The notes below the pieces were generated by a model, which was not told the DNA's origin, did not search any database, and worked only from the letters and a program-made list of their open reading frames with translations. This document shows positions 1-13,200 of a DNA stretch of 64,000 bases, one piece after another. The position numbers and the translations under genes are program-made. Location of the stretch: the NCBI GenBank assembly GCA_964019055.1, contig OZ025207.1, forward strand, positions 10,910,090 through 10,974,089, in the 5' to 3' direction. This DNA comes from Anthopleura xanthogrammica. Taxonomy: Eukaryota > Cnidaria > Anthozoa > Actiniaria > Actiniidae. Position 1 is the first letter of the stretch. Each line of letters begins with the position of its first letter.

Positions 1-3000
1 GTTGACAAATTTTGGTTCAAAAGCTAAAAGAACAATAGGGTTGAGTAAATGACGTCATTTACTCACAACTTCAGATGCTTAAATAATTGATAATTTTTAT
101 CCACCACTCTTAACTGTGACGAAAATACGTTGCTTAGCGACTAATGGGACCATATAGGTAAGTTTAACCAAGTTTCAAGTCATTTCCAATTTTCATCCGA
201 GTGCCCCTTTAAAAACTTTTCTCCTGTGATTGCCCTTGGTTCCAGTATTAAAACTTCAGCGCACTTAGATAAGCAGGAGTGAGAAGTGTTTTGCGAGGTT
301 AATTTACAGTTCCCACAAGTTGCCGATCGAGTGCCATTGCTGTTTTTGGCTGTTCCTGAGACAGCCATCATCAGAACGAAAGAAGAGCACGTCTGAAACA
401 ATGCGGATTATAAGAAAGCATTGAAGTGAGGTAGCGTGTGCCGGTGATGATGACTTGTTTTCTCATGGTAGTGACAGTAGGAAAACAGTGATCTGGGGGC
501 TGCAAACTGTTGATGTCCTGGCCGATAACTTTAGTCTAAGTGGAACTTAGGCGGTATGCATCGTCTTTGTTAAACTAATCAATTTGCAGTCCTCAGATCT
601 TCAACAATATTCCGGGGTATGATGCATTCTTATAGTAATCAAAACTTGGTGCGAGTTAAACTAGGATGGTATGGTTTTGAAACTCACTCAGGCTCAAAGA
701 TGTGTTGATTATCCAACTCTGATTGGTTTAGTGACCATTTTCCAGTGAAGGTTTGGACTGGGGTTTTCATTTTTCAGAAATAGAGAACTGCTTGGTGGTC
801 CTTGTGTTGTACTGATAGGAATACCTTTTCTTCTCACATGCGCATTTTGCGGTCCAAATTAGCTAAACGATGGAAACCCTTCCAGATACGCACCTATACT
901 TTGCGTATAAATCACGCTATGTAATTTATTCTTTGGATTACCTAATATTACTTCAGGTATCGTAATTTTAGTACATCTATCCGCACTACTAATTTCAACT
1001 TTGCATTGATTTTGTTCCAGTGCTGCTTAGTTCAACGAGTCCCAAAGATGAGTCTACTTACAGCAAACAAAGATTCCAAGATTGAAAATGCAATGAGATT
1101 TACTAGTAATAATTATGGTAAATAAGCAAATGTCAAACTAAAAATTAAGCTAGTTATTCAGAAATAAACTGCTATCCCAGCATGAGCGAATAAGCTGTGA
1201 TCTAAGATTAAAGAATATGGGACTTTGAGGAAATATTCATTCCAAGATAACGATTGACATCATGCAGGAAAAATGATGAACATCATTACTAACTGCATGT
1301 TCATCTCATGTCCCGATTCATAATACAGTCCAGTCTATATTTTGCCCTCAGCCTGCGTTAACTGGAAGACAATGATATCAATCCCGCCCTACATAACGAA
1401 ACCCAAACTCTGCAAACATCGGGTTCTCTTATAAACTCCAAAACACCCGACTTTAGAAAAATATCAATAAAAGTTGCCAGGTTTTTTCAATTTACGATAA
1501 CATACCCAAATGCCCACTTACTAAGCAGACTAGACATTCTTCCACTTACTAAGCAGGCTAGACATTCTAGACATGCTAGACAGGCGAGGTTTTGACTTTT
1601 TTTTACCAGGACGACGGCAGGTACTGATTATGTAAAGCTGGAACAATACAACATTTAGATATAAAACTTTGGCTTGTAAGGGGAAAAACATCCTGCACGT
1701 TGGCCGTTATTTGATGCACTTAGAAGATTTCAATGCACTGAAAATCCAGTCAGCAGTTTGATAAACAACTAAATATTTCATAAAAGAAATAAGAAAAAAA
1801 ATCGACGAGTTTAAAAAAAATCCTTTACAAAGTCTTTATACTTGCATTTCGAATAAAATTTGACTTTATAGTGTATCATTGTTAAAATAAAGAATAACGG
1901 GATTCCCTTACATGTGTAAATTTGGTAATTCGTAGTTTAAAGTTGTATATTATGAAAATAGCTAAAAATATCATGTGATCTAATTATTTCCGCATCAAAA
2001 TATTTAGCTGCTGATTTATCGAAAATGCTCTCAGATTTTATTAAGAGTTTGCATGTCTGTAGGTATATCCTGAAATTATTGTGTACACTAGTTCGTTTTT
2101 CGTGATCAAGTCTAGATAGGGAGAAAATTCTCGGTAAAGAATTTTAGTGACGTCACTAGGGCATGACCGCAATAGCTCCGATCTCCCCAAAACCTATATC
2201 TCGTCAAATTTCATTGAATCCGTAGTTGCACGAAAGTGGCTAGTCCAACAGATGTCTGAAACTGGAGTTACAGCCGTTTAAAAACAGACGGGTGAGCTTC
2301 TAAAAAACCCGGGTCAGCCTCCTTAAGATTAGAAACTTGCAACGTGTTGCCGAAGTCGAAATAACTCTAAAAATCGTTCCATCTGGCATGTTACATGGTA
2401 TAAACCCTTCGCCGGCGCAATAGCGTTGCACGAAAAATCGTCGTTGCAATCGTCTCGTGTAACATCGCCTTTATGCATTCAGTTTGAAAACATAAGTTTT
2501 CGAAGGAACGTGTCTATGCAATGCCATGGAATCACCTTGATTAATTTCCACCAAAATCCAATTTGTCGCGATGATGAATCCGCGCGTGGTATTGATGGTA
2601 AAATGTCATTTTGTTCGCAAAATATAGGTAGTGTGCAAGACGATGGAATTTTTAAGAATTTAAAAATCTCTTATGACTGGATATTTTTTGTACTATCCCT
2701 GTGTTGAGGTAAAGACAACAAGGGTATGTACACGCGCTATAGGGTACTTTGGCCAGTAATAAAAGCAGATGAACGATGAACGGTTGTCTTAATATTCCTT
2801 GGGGCATACTAAACAAATTTAGGGGTGGGTGCCAAAAAATTGTGGTCGGGGGGGGGGGGGGGGCACGTCACACTCTCCATTAGATGATTAAATTTCATCA
2901 AAATTTATACGACACAAAACACTTTCCTTCAAGTTTTAACGCTAACATGGAAGAGTTGTTTAAAAAAGTCAGAATGGCGTTTACAGTTTGTTGATATCTT

Positions 3001-3366
3001 ATTTGGTTGCAGAGATATAAAAAGTTTTCCAAATATGCAAATTTGCCACATGATATCGAGCACGAGGTATTTATAGCTTTCGGTGTTTGGTGCCATTAAT
3101 TCATTCGTTCAAGATTCGTGGCCTACCATTGTCTTTAGCTTTTTTCATTGCCAGAAATATTGGACATTGTCAGCGGTGTTACGCATGAATGAAAATGAAG
3201 TGGTTTTCTAGAGGAAAAATATAACTACATGGTTTCCAAGCACATATTTATATTCAACTATGATGTTAGTAAAACAATTCTTACCAAAAAATAGTTACTT
3301 GACAATCAAAAGAACAACTATTATTTTTCTGTTGATAAGCCTCACCACAGGAAGCCCATGAAGGAC
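1..3366. other. No supported gene; repeat-derived AT-rich DNA
   Basis: No exon chain or recognisable protein is visible on either strand. A 73-codon cysteine-containing open frame on the minus strand (180-401) has no recognisable domain and no convincing splice partners, so I do not call it a gene. Short direct repeats built on a 'ctagacatt' core lie at about 1513-1584. A run of 16 G lies at 2848-2863. A stretch near 2540-2570 (ttgattaatttccaccaaaa) resembles one end of the MITE family found at 36048-36160 and 41957-42060. Confidence 0.5.
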
Positions 3367-3375
3367 AAGAAACAA

Positions 3376-5181
3376 GGGTCGCGGTAAAACGCGGAAACTG
3401 AAACGGCGGAAAGCGGAAAGCGGAAAGCGGAAAGCGGAAAGCGGAAATTCGATACATTTCATTATACTCCAATTTCGTACAAGAATCAACATGAATTGAA
3501 ATTCAATACATTTTATAATACTCAAATTTTCGTAAGAGAATCAATATCAATGTTTGAAACTTCAGAAATACTCATGTTTTACGATAAAGAATCGAAAACA
3601 TATCTCTTAAATTAAACCCGACACTTTAAACATCTCTAGGGATTTTAAGATGATAAAATAATAGGCGCTGTACTCGTGTTTATTCTATATGCCGGCGCTG
3701 ACTGATGATCATCACTAAGGTCAATGTCACGAACGTACACTCTGTCTAATTTCTACAAAACCCTCCACAAAAACTACGTTCACGCGGAGGGAAGATGCTT
3801 TTGATCCCGGGAAACCCATAATTTAAGTTCAACTTGTTTTTCATCCAATGAATTACTTTCTGTATTCACTTGTCTCTTTCATTCTGTCTTTGCTACTTGG
3901 ACGTCACTTATCGCGTGACATTAGACAAATTAGCACAAAAAATTACTTAGCATTTTTCAGTTTACCGTGAAGTCATATCGTTTCTCTTCCTTGATATGGG
4001 TTTAATTTACGACTTTAGCACACTACCACCTTTATATATAACGGCGATGAACTAATCAAATCAAAATCATCAAATGTTAAAGTTAATCATAGTAGTAGTA
4101 GTAGTTTCGTTTTTCAATAATAAGCAGCCACGCACCAAAGGTTTACAAACTTTGTAAACCTTTGGTGCGTGGCTGCTTATTATTGAAAAACGAAACTACT
4201 ACGCTAGCTACTACTCTACGCAACTACAACGTGAAACAGAACTTGAAAACGGGGGCAAAATCCTCATACATAGGAAGGCGTTTGGGGAAATTTGAGTAAA
4301 TTGCTTAAATTTGGGTTTAGAATCGAAACCACATTCAAAAACTTTTTATGATAATTTTTGCTCTATAGTAACTATAGGCACCTTAAAAAAGCTTTCGTAC
4401 TTCACTAATTTGTGCTAGAGTGCAAAGAGTTGAGTTGTTCCGCACAAAAACGTCAGTTGCAAATGTACAACTTGAGACCTTAGACATGTAAATTAATGCC
4501 GAAAGTGTAAAATAAACGCGTGCGCATGCAGCTTTCTTAGCATCTTCATTGTACAACTTTTCTTGTTTAGACGTCTTGTTTATAACTTCTTGATTTATTT
4601 TATTTCTATGAAGCCTAAAGGTCGGCTTTTCTTTTCTTCTATACTGAGGATAAAACTAAAAGTAATTTTTCATTGACTGCTCAGTATCAATGAGTTAAAT
4701 TGACAAAACTGACCAATCACTTTTCTCTAAAGAATATTGATACTTGCTGGTTGTCCACTCCCCTCCGCGTGAGGGTTTTGTAGAAATTAGACAGAGTGTA
4801 CGTTCGTGACATTGACCTTAGTGATGATCATCAGTCAGCGCCGGCATAAAGAATAAACACGAGTACGGCGCCTATTATTTTATCATCTTAAAATCCCTAG
4901 AGATGTTTAAAGTGTCCGGTTTAATTTAAGAGATATGTTTTCGATTCTTTATCGTAAAACATGAGTATTTCTGAAGTTTCAAACATTGATATTGATTCTC
5001 TTACGAAAATTTGAGTATTATAAAATGTATTGAATTTCAATTCATGTTGATTCTTGTACGAAATTGGAGTATAATGAAATGTATCGAATTTCCGCTTTCC
5101 GCTTTCCGCTTTCCGCTTTCCGCTTTCCGCTTTCCGCTTTCCGCTTTCCGCCGTTTCAGTTTCCGCGTTTTACCGCGACCC
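3376..5181. mobile_element. Non-autonomous Mutator-like (MULE) DNA transposon, complete
   Basis: The 1806-bp element is bounded by GGGTCGCGG / CCGCGACCC ends and by identical 9-bp direct repeats AAGAAACAA (3367-3375 and 5182-5190). A 9-bp duplication with long inverted repeats is the Mutator superfamily pattern. The inverted repeats run about 400 bp each (3376 to about 3785, and about 4765 to 5181) and differ by a few substitutions. Just inside each end is an array of the heptamer GGAAAGC (CTTTCCG on the other side), with unequal copy number in the two arms. No transposase frame is present, so mobilisation would need a protein from elsewhere. The centre contains a perfect 52-bp hairpin, listed separately. 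Confidence 0.85.
4098..4202. repeat. Perfect 52-bp-arm hairpin inside the MULE
   Basis: The left arm 4098-4149 and right arm 4151-4202 are exact reverse complements around a single base at 4150. The second MULE copy has the corresponding hairpin near 16855-16970 with changes in both arms. The structure is part of the element; its role is unknown. Confidence 0.85.
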
Positions 5182-5190
5182 AAGAAACAA

Positions 5191-5938
5191 GTTTCAAACG
5201 TAAATCGTTACTTTAAGCTTCCTTATTGTATCTCAGCAGTCAATAGGAGCTTGTAAAAACAAAATGGCGATATTTAGGGGTTTTTGAAGCTGTTTGGAGC
5301 AGTTCTCTGTGGTTTCTTGTCATTTTAACTGAAAAGCTACGAGCTAACAACGCGTCGAATCGCTTAAAATTTAACCTAACTTCAAGCTTCTTGGGAACCT
5401 ACATTCTGAAGGCATGCTGTCTATTTTGAGCAGTTTTGGATTTATTAAACACTCGTTTGGTGATATCGAGGTGGAGCTCTTTTACTTTTAAATTTTTTCG
5501 AGCTCAAATAAGACGATTTTGGGGTCAAGTGTGGCCAGATTTATAGACGATGTATGGAATCTAGAGCTTTCGAAGCCTTTCGAAGGCAAGTAGTCCGGGA
5601 ACCAATATGTCGCATGATTCAATGATCATTTTACGCTTATTTAGTAGCTTGTAGGGTGGGTTGTTTGTCGCGATGTGGAGCTCAGAGGAAATAAAACCCT
5701 ATTCGCCGTAAATAGAGGAAGCTCTATATTCCCCATACATTTCCTATAAGACTCGGCGGCTATTTTGTAAGCTGAAACGCATCATTGCGCATGTATGAGC
5801 AGGCTCATGTCCCATATTTCTGGCAATGAACGGTATGCTTAAACTACTTACAAACGCACACGCCGTACGTGGTAGACCCACACTAAAAGATGTTATTGAG
5901 CGATTTTGGAACGGGTTGGTCCACGTAACTCAAAGATA
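5191..5938. other. No supported gene; unique DNA between MULE and tandem array
   Basis: I see no exon, RNA gene or clear repeat here. The stretch ends where the first tandem unit starts at the sequence 'caagtctgag' (about 5939). Confidence 0.5.
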
Positions 5939-7099
5939 CAAGTCTGAGAATATATGAGCTATCTTTGAGAATCTATGAGCAAGCTACGGTATGAGAATCG
6001 TAGAACTAGACAAACTAGTCAAAATAGACTAAGAGAATCTATAAACTATCTAGCTATGATCAAACTAGATCTTACCAGATCTCAGATACAAAAAAATACG
6101 CCGAGACAAACTACAGAACGAGAGACAAACTACAAAACGAGTGACAAACAAAGCTTTGATGAAAGCTGACTCCAAGAACTTGTAGAAGTCAGACGAGCTG
6201 ATAGTGATCTACAAGAAAGCGAACTGCCAAGATTCCTTGTTGAATATTTCCATTTATGAAAATACAGAAAACAAAAACTGAGGGAAAAACAAATTACCAG
6301 TTAAACAAATTTTGGCTAAGAGTATTTACATTGATAAAACGTTTGTTTTGCAGTGAACAGTTTCAATACGGAAATAGATATGCTTATTTCATCAGCTAGT
6401 CTGGAAAGGTCACGGTACTCTAGTAGGTCAAGTAGAAACCTAATACGCGTTGACGAGTCAGTAACGCAACACTAATGTCTTACTAGAATTTAAAATGTCT
6501 TTAATAAAGGGGGACTTTGAACCAAAAAGGAACACTTTGGTGTGAAATAATAGAGTAAAAAGGATTGGCGAGTGCAAGGGCACTAGGACACCTAAAGTGG
6601 TTGGATTTCTATAGTTTTCCCCGATTGTTTGAATCAAGTGAAAGTTAGTTTTGTTTACTTATCTTGTATTTGTGTTCCTTTGCTGCTAAAATTAAGTTTT
6701 ACTTCAAAGGTCAAAGGGTTTGAATAACCGATTTGTAATTATTCCAGAAAAGGCCGTTTCGTACTTGGCTCTGGTTGTAACAACAGCAACGCGACCGCGC
6801 GATGTTCGTTACGTCATTATTTTGGAATTAAGTTTCTCCTTACTACTATCCATTACCAATTTTTTTAAATTTACTTTTCCTGTTTTAATGTATATTAATT
6901 TATTTTCTTTCATGGTATAAAGTATTATTAAACTTAAACTAAACTTAAACTTAGAACTTTTACAGTAAAAGCTCTTCAAAGGTTGCTTTATTTGTTTCAT
7001 CAGCCAATCTTTTATTTTTCAAAACGGAGAAAAAACGACTGAGTTTACTTTCACCAAATATGTCATGGATATGTCTTTCATAACAATCGAGTGGTTTTT

Positions 7100-7219
7100 T
7101 TTTCTTTTGCACATGCGCAAATTCCTGGAAGACACTGCATAAAAAGTTACGCCACAGCTGAAAGGGCCTAGTTTATACACTCTCATAAAACTAATCACCG
7201 TCGTTTTTCAAAAACAAAG
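7100..7219 (+). promoter_or_regulatory. Putative proximal promoter and 5' UTR of copy 1
   Basis: The block upstream of exon 1 is conserved in all four units. It contains an NRF1-like GCACATGCGCAA (7109-7120; also at about 15279, 22968 and 27761) and a TATA-like CATAAAAAG (7138-7146). Next comes 'agctgaaagggcctagtt' and an A-rich leader ending at the start codon. Farther upstream, a CRE-like TTACGTCA (6809-6816) is shared with unit 2 (about 14979). Conservation between recent duplicates is weak evidence for function, so this is a placement by position and motif. Confidence 0.4.
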
Positions 7220-10200
7220 ATGTTGCATTGTAAACAGAAGATGAGAGACGTTGAAAAAGAACTGCAGGATATTATAGGAGAAAAGAAAGGTATGCGTGAC
7301 ATGGAACTTTTCGTGCTGGACAACTCTCTTCGTGAAAGCACAGTTGGCCAACTCCGAGGCCACACCATTGAAAACAAGTGGAAAATCTACGAAGAGGTAA
7401 CCGAACAATCCCTTTAGAAACAATTCCTTTGATTCCTCTTTTTGTACTAATTTCCCCCCAGGTTTTTTTCGGTGGAAGATTAAAGCTCTTATGACACAAG
7501 GCCCTTACGAAACTCCCGTAATTTAATACTGAATCAGTGCTTCTGAATTTCAACATCATATCATGAATATTCTTTAGAAGATAACCAATACTACGAATTA
7601 TAAAATATTTATCGGCGCTGTTTGCTCCTGTTTGCTATGTCAATCCGTTTGTTTGTAAAATTTCGGCAGTTTATTCGGTTTTGTACTGTTTGGAAGTGTT
7701 ATATACTATCATCAATGGTATGTACACGTTATAGCGATGCGTTGTCACACTTATGGTCACTGAAAACCATACAAAACTTTGGCTGGTAAAAGAAGTTCTT
7801 TTACCAGCCAATCGATCATGGTGGCACAGATCAAACAAAAAAATACTAGTAGTGTTCCATTCCCGACAAAAATCAAAGTCGTGGATCAACAATGAATTTC
7901 AAAGAATGCGGAAAAATATTATTATTCATGGATGCAATAAATGATACTCAGTATCCGCTTGGCAAAGATTGAGGGTTATTCTTAGAAGTGCGACGGAAAC
8001 TGTCAATTGTGAGACAAAAGCATAAATGATTTTTGAAAGGTAAACATTGAATGGATTTCATATGATGATTTTATATCATTTCTTTGCCAAAGCTGATGTT
8101 AGTTTTATGTTCAAAGTGGAAAGTTACAGTCAAACTAAGAAAACCGTGAACACCTAAAAGTGTCTGGAATGTTTATTATTCATTATTATTCATGGATGCA
8201 ATAAATGATACTCAGTATCCGCTTGGCAACGATTGAGGGTTATTCTTAGAAGTGCGACGGAGACGGAGACTAAACATTGAATGGATTTCATATGATGATT
8301 TTATATCGTTTCTTTGCCAAAGCTGATGTTAGTTTTATGTTCAATGTGGAAAGTTACAGTCAAACTAAGAAAACCGTGAACACCTAAACTATGTCTGGAA
8401 TTCAATTCAATTCAATTTTATTGAGGAAGAAATAATTTACAAATATGTATTTAACTTGCATTTAGCTTAATAGCTAGTCTAGGCAAGTTAAATCAACAAT
8501 GAATTTCGAAGAATGAAAAATATTATTATTCATGGATGCAATAAATGATACTCAGTATCCGCTTGTCAACGATTGAGGGTTATTCTTAGAAGTGCGACGG
8601 AGACTGTCAATTGTGAGACAAACGCATAAATGATTTTTGAAAGGTAAACATTGAATGGATTTCATATGATGATTTTATATCATTTCTTTGCTAAGTTGAT
8701 GTTAGTTTTATGTTCAAAGTGGAAAGTTACAGTCAAACTAAGAAAACCGTGAACACCTAAACTATGTCTGGAATTCAATTCAATTCAATTCAATTCAATT
8801 TTATTGAGGAAGAAATAATTTACAAATATGTATTTAACTTGCATTTAGCTTAATAGCTAGTCTAGGCAAGTTAAATTAAATTTCTTTACAATAGTTGAAA
8901 TTAGTTTACTCATATATTATTAGATATTACGAATGCATATTTTATCTAATGTTGATGTGTTTGATCACATCGCGGTCACGCAAAGTATTTTCCCGTTTCA
9001 AAGTTTCAAACTTCATATTTTAGTTTTATTCTCGTGAAATTAGAAGTTTCTATTCGAGACAGACGAATACACGAGAGAACGATTCAATACTATCGTTTTT
9101 CATGGTGGTGGGAAACATCTATTTTACAAGCAACGGCCAATATAGACATTCCAGACATATTTGAGGTGTTCATGGTTTTCTTAGTTTGACTGTAATAATC
9201 GCATAGATTATGAAAATGACAAGTTCCGCCATAGCTGAAAGGGTCTAGTTTCTACACTCAAAAATTAATCAAGTTTAAAAAAGAAAGATGTTGCATTGTC
9301 AAGAAAAGGAAGATAAGTGGGGTTGCGGTAAAAAGCTAAAACTGAAGCGGCTGAAACGGCCGAAAATAGCTGAGAATGAACAAGAAACAAAATCAAAAAG
9401 TAAAATATCTATACAAGAATCAAAACCAAATATCCATGAATCTAAACTGAACCGTAGAATAAAAAAAATTGCAACGGAAGTTAAACGTTGCGTGATGACA
9501 TTAAGGTTACTGGAGACCTTCAGGGATATCTTTCGTTTAAAACTCTCTCTACGCAACACTTTTAACAAAACCCTTTTGAAAGATAAAAGCTTTTACTTTT
9601 AGCTGGGCAAAAAGACTTTTTTAACAGGTTTTACCATAGAATTACCTTATTGAATATTTTTTAAAGCAATGATAGGGAGTTGCGTCAGGGCAGGCAATTG
9701 TGTCCACTCATGCTTTGCGCGCCGGGTTCACTGCTCAGCTGGATACCACCAGCCAACCAAAAACAAGAAACAACGGGACCAACGGAGTTTTGACAAACAC
9801 TTCAAACTACGCGGAAAATCATCTAAAAATAGAACACTTTGTTTCTCTGGTAAACTTTTAATAAGGACACAAAAAGAGATGTAGAATTCCCAATGTTATC
9901 GAAAGTATAGCGTATTCAAAACGAAAAAGAAATCAGAAAGCGCCAGTTTCGAAGTGTGGTAGGACACGAATTTCATCACACGGGAAAATCGAAAGAGTAA
10001 CTGCCTCAAGTATAATAGGACTAACAAGGATCACGAGGCCTTCGGTTTTGATTTATTTTCCCTTCAAATCATGTTTATTAAAAAAACTAGCATACTTTCA
10101 AAAAGTTCAAAAAGAAAGATTAATATAATAATTTTTAATTATGATAATATAAGACAGAACGCTTATTTTACGACGTTTCGATGTCGCTGACATCATTTTC

Positions 10201-13200
10201 AAGTGAGTTGGTTTATTCGATAAATTTGAATATTACATTGAGATGAATTATCCTCTTGGGATCAATGCGCGTGACAAATTATTAAACAAATATTTTTGCA
10301 CGTTAGGAACCAAGCCGAAAATACAGTGATTTGTATGGGGAAATTATATATTCAAAACGCCATATCTCTGCTGCTTTTTAACCAATTCCCATAAAATTTG
10401 GCGTGTTAACGTCTTTCTTGATGCTCTATCGAAATTGAAGATCGAAAATTGTCAAAAGCAAAATAATTATTTTCGTGACGTCACACTTCGGTACTCTATT
10501 GTGGGATGATTCAAGAGTGCAAGAGAACAAACCAGATCTAGTGAATCAGCAGAATGTTGTGTACCAATTTAAATGCAGCTTGTGCGATGCAAGCTACATC
10601 GGTTTTACGTGTCGTCATCTACACCAAAGGATCGATGAGCATAAATATTCTGCAATCGACAAACACCTCAAGTCCGATCACGCAATTGACTCTGTCTCGC
10701 CTGACTGTTTTACAATCCTGAAGAAATGCAAGGACAAGCTCGACTGCTTAATCAAGGAAATGTTGTTGATTAGGAACAAAGGACCAAGTCTAAACACACA
10801 ATCAGACTCCATACGTGCAAAAATATTTGTTTAATAATTTGTCACGCGCATTGATCCCAAGAGGATAATTCATCTCAATGTAATATTCAAATTTATCGAA
10901 TAAACCAACTCACTTGAAAATGATGTCAGCGACATCGAAACGTCGTAAAATAAGCGTTCTGTCTTATATTATCAAAATTTGTCCAAAAGCCACTCTTTTG
11001 AAAAATTTTAATTAGTGAAATAAATTTTTTTAGAAACATTTTACCCACGAAGGTCTCCAGTAACCTTAGAGCGGTTCTCATAAACCCGTGAAATACACTT
11101 TAGCGTATTACGCACTACTTCACTCTAATTCTTTTGTTTTCTATTGTGTTTTTTTTACTATTACACTTTAATAAGCACACTTTCTTTCATGGGTTAATGA
11201 AAACCACTCTAACACATCCGCGGGGAGTCAAAGTAGCCACCACGGCAACAATCTGCATTGTAAAATGCGTAAGTTAGAAGAATAACGGTTGTTCTTTTAA
11301 AGAAGGGAAAAATAGAAAAAGAAAATCTCTGGTAACTAGGGTATTATTGTTGATGTATGAAATTTATTGAGGGCTTGCCACTTTGATTTTTGGCGGGGAT
11401 GCAACGCCATAAACAAAGGCCGAGCAATAGCAGTTATTATGGATGCATGCAAATGAGATGCAAATGAGACAACAAGCATTGTATCCACCCGATAGCCTAA
11501 ATTGTTTGATTCTTAAAACCAAATAATATCTTATTTGCATGCATCCGTAATAACAGCTATTGTGAATGCAGTTGACTGTTTAGCTAAAAGCCGCCATTTT
11601 GTTTGTTCCCTCCCGAATGCCGAACCAAAAATAAACAAATGGGGGACATTTTTTATGGGCATCCAGCTTGTTATTCCTAGTTGGACTATTTAGGATATTC
11701 TTCTGGACATTTTTTTATCACTACAGCAATATTGTTTTATTATTTATCGCTCCTTTCCTCAGTACAAAGAAAGGGGGTCAAGAGCACCCTAGGACCCCCT
11801 AGATACGTCCCTGATGTCAAAATGACATAAAGACAGCACATGCAGATTAGTAAGGAGGCAGATTTTCTGCTCACAATATAAATTGGAATATTTTATAAGG
11901 ATTTGAAAAAAAGTGTAGCATGGCAAGTTTTAGGGGAGACAGGACCACTATGGCGAAAATGGTGATTACAATGAGGGTAGTAAAGATGGCGGCGTTGTTG
12001 ATGCAGTTTATTATTGTTCTTCTTTAATAGGTCAAAAAGGTTGGCTTTCAGCACATTATAGTTGCTTCTTTCTCTCACATGACTCGTGTGGGAGACACAT
12101 TTTGCCGCCAACTGGCCGAAAAAGGGGAGGACTTTAAGAAGCTATATGCGTTTACTGAGATGGTCCAGTCCGTTGGCAAGGACGGAGTACCGGACATGGA
12201 GTCGATTCCTATCGGGCTGCAGAAGATGAAAGAGCTCGGCCTGAGAAACGCCATTGTTGAATTTGACTTGGTGTATTACGCTATTGACTACAACAAGTTC
12301 ACAACCAAACAAATCTGTGATGTCTTGTCTCAGAGGATGGCATGGATCCGCAAAAACCTAGCCAGTGATGCAAACATTTTCATCAACTTCCGCGACTTTT
12401 CTGACGCCATGAAGACAAAGCTAGAAAGTGTGCTTCAGATTGTGAACTACTTGTCCTCTCTGCCACCAGACCAGCGCCCCTTTGGGTTGATGTACGAGGA
12501 GACTGGGAAATACCTTCCAGAAGAAATGGGTGTGTGGACAGCTGCCGTGCGAAGAGAGATGAATGCTTGTGGATTTGGATCTGGCCATTTGTTGGTGCAC
12601 GTGCATGAACAATGGGGCTTAGCACAGATGACCCAGCTGAAATGCATTGCAAACGGCGCTGATGGCATCTGGGCAAGTCTCTGTGAGGAAGGTGCAGCAA
12701 TGGGCCATGCCTGTTCCACCATTACGATGATGAATCTGATTCGTCTTGGAAATAAACGTATCCTTGAGCAGTATAACTGTCCCATGCTCCGAGAAGCTGC
12801 CAAAAATGTCACCATGGTAACTACTGGTCTCTCGCCACACCCTAAACAGGTAATATATGGTGAACGTGCTTTGGACATGGTGTTTGGAATGCCTAACTTT
12901 CCCCCAGGCAAGGCCGAGTTCGATCTGGCCAAATTCTTTGGTCAAGAACCAGTCGAGAGAATCACCACTCTTGCCTCGCCCAAGATGATTGTCGACAAGC
13001 TGACAAAATTCTTTGGTCCTGATCCACAATTCACTGAAGTCAGAGCTCAAAGAATGCTTGAAGTGATGCTAGAAGATCTGAATCAGAACAGAAAGGAGGA
13101 GTATAACAGCGCAGTTGGTCTTGCCATGTTATTTGATCGCAGTGGTGGTAAGCTGACAGCTAGTATGAGTGATGCCATTGCCGAAGAAGAGGTACACCTT

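Noticed and set aside
180..401. 73-residue cysteine-containing open frame on the minus strand
   Set aside because: Short, no recognisable domain, no initiation or splice context, and surrounded by repeat-like DNA.
3281..5256. Small proteins rich in FPLSAFR repeats at the MULE ends
   Set aside because: They are translations of the GGAAAGC/CTTTCCG minisatellite in the terminal repeats, not genes.
10890..10950. Hammerhead ribozyme in the Penelope-like terminal repeat
   Set aside because: A 6-bp stem (gatgtc/gacatc) precedes GAAAC as in a hammerhead core, and such ribozymes are known in these elements, but the CUGAUGA part of the core is not present, so an active ribozyme is not supported.
12383..13050. 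Long minus-strand open frames antisense to exon 2 of each copy
   Set aside because: They mirror the sense codon pattern, occur identically in each copy and show no domain or splice structure.
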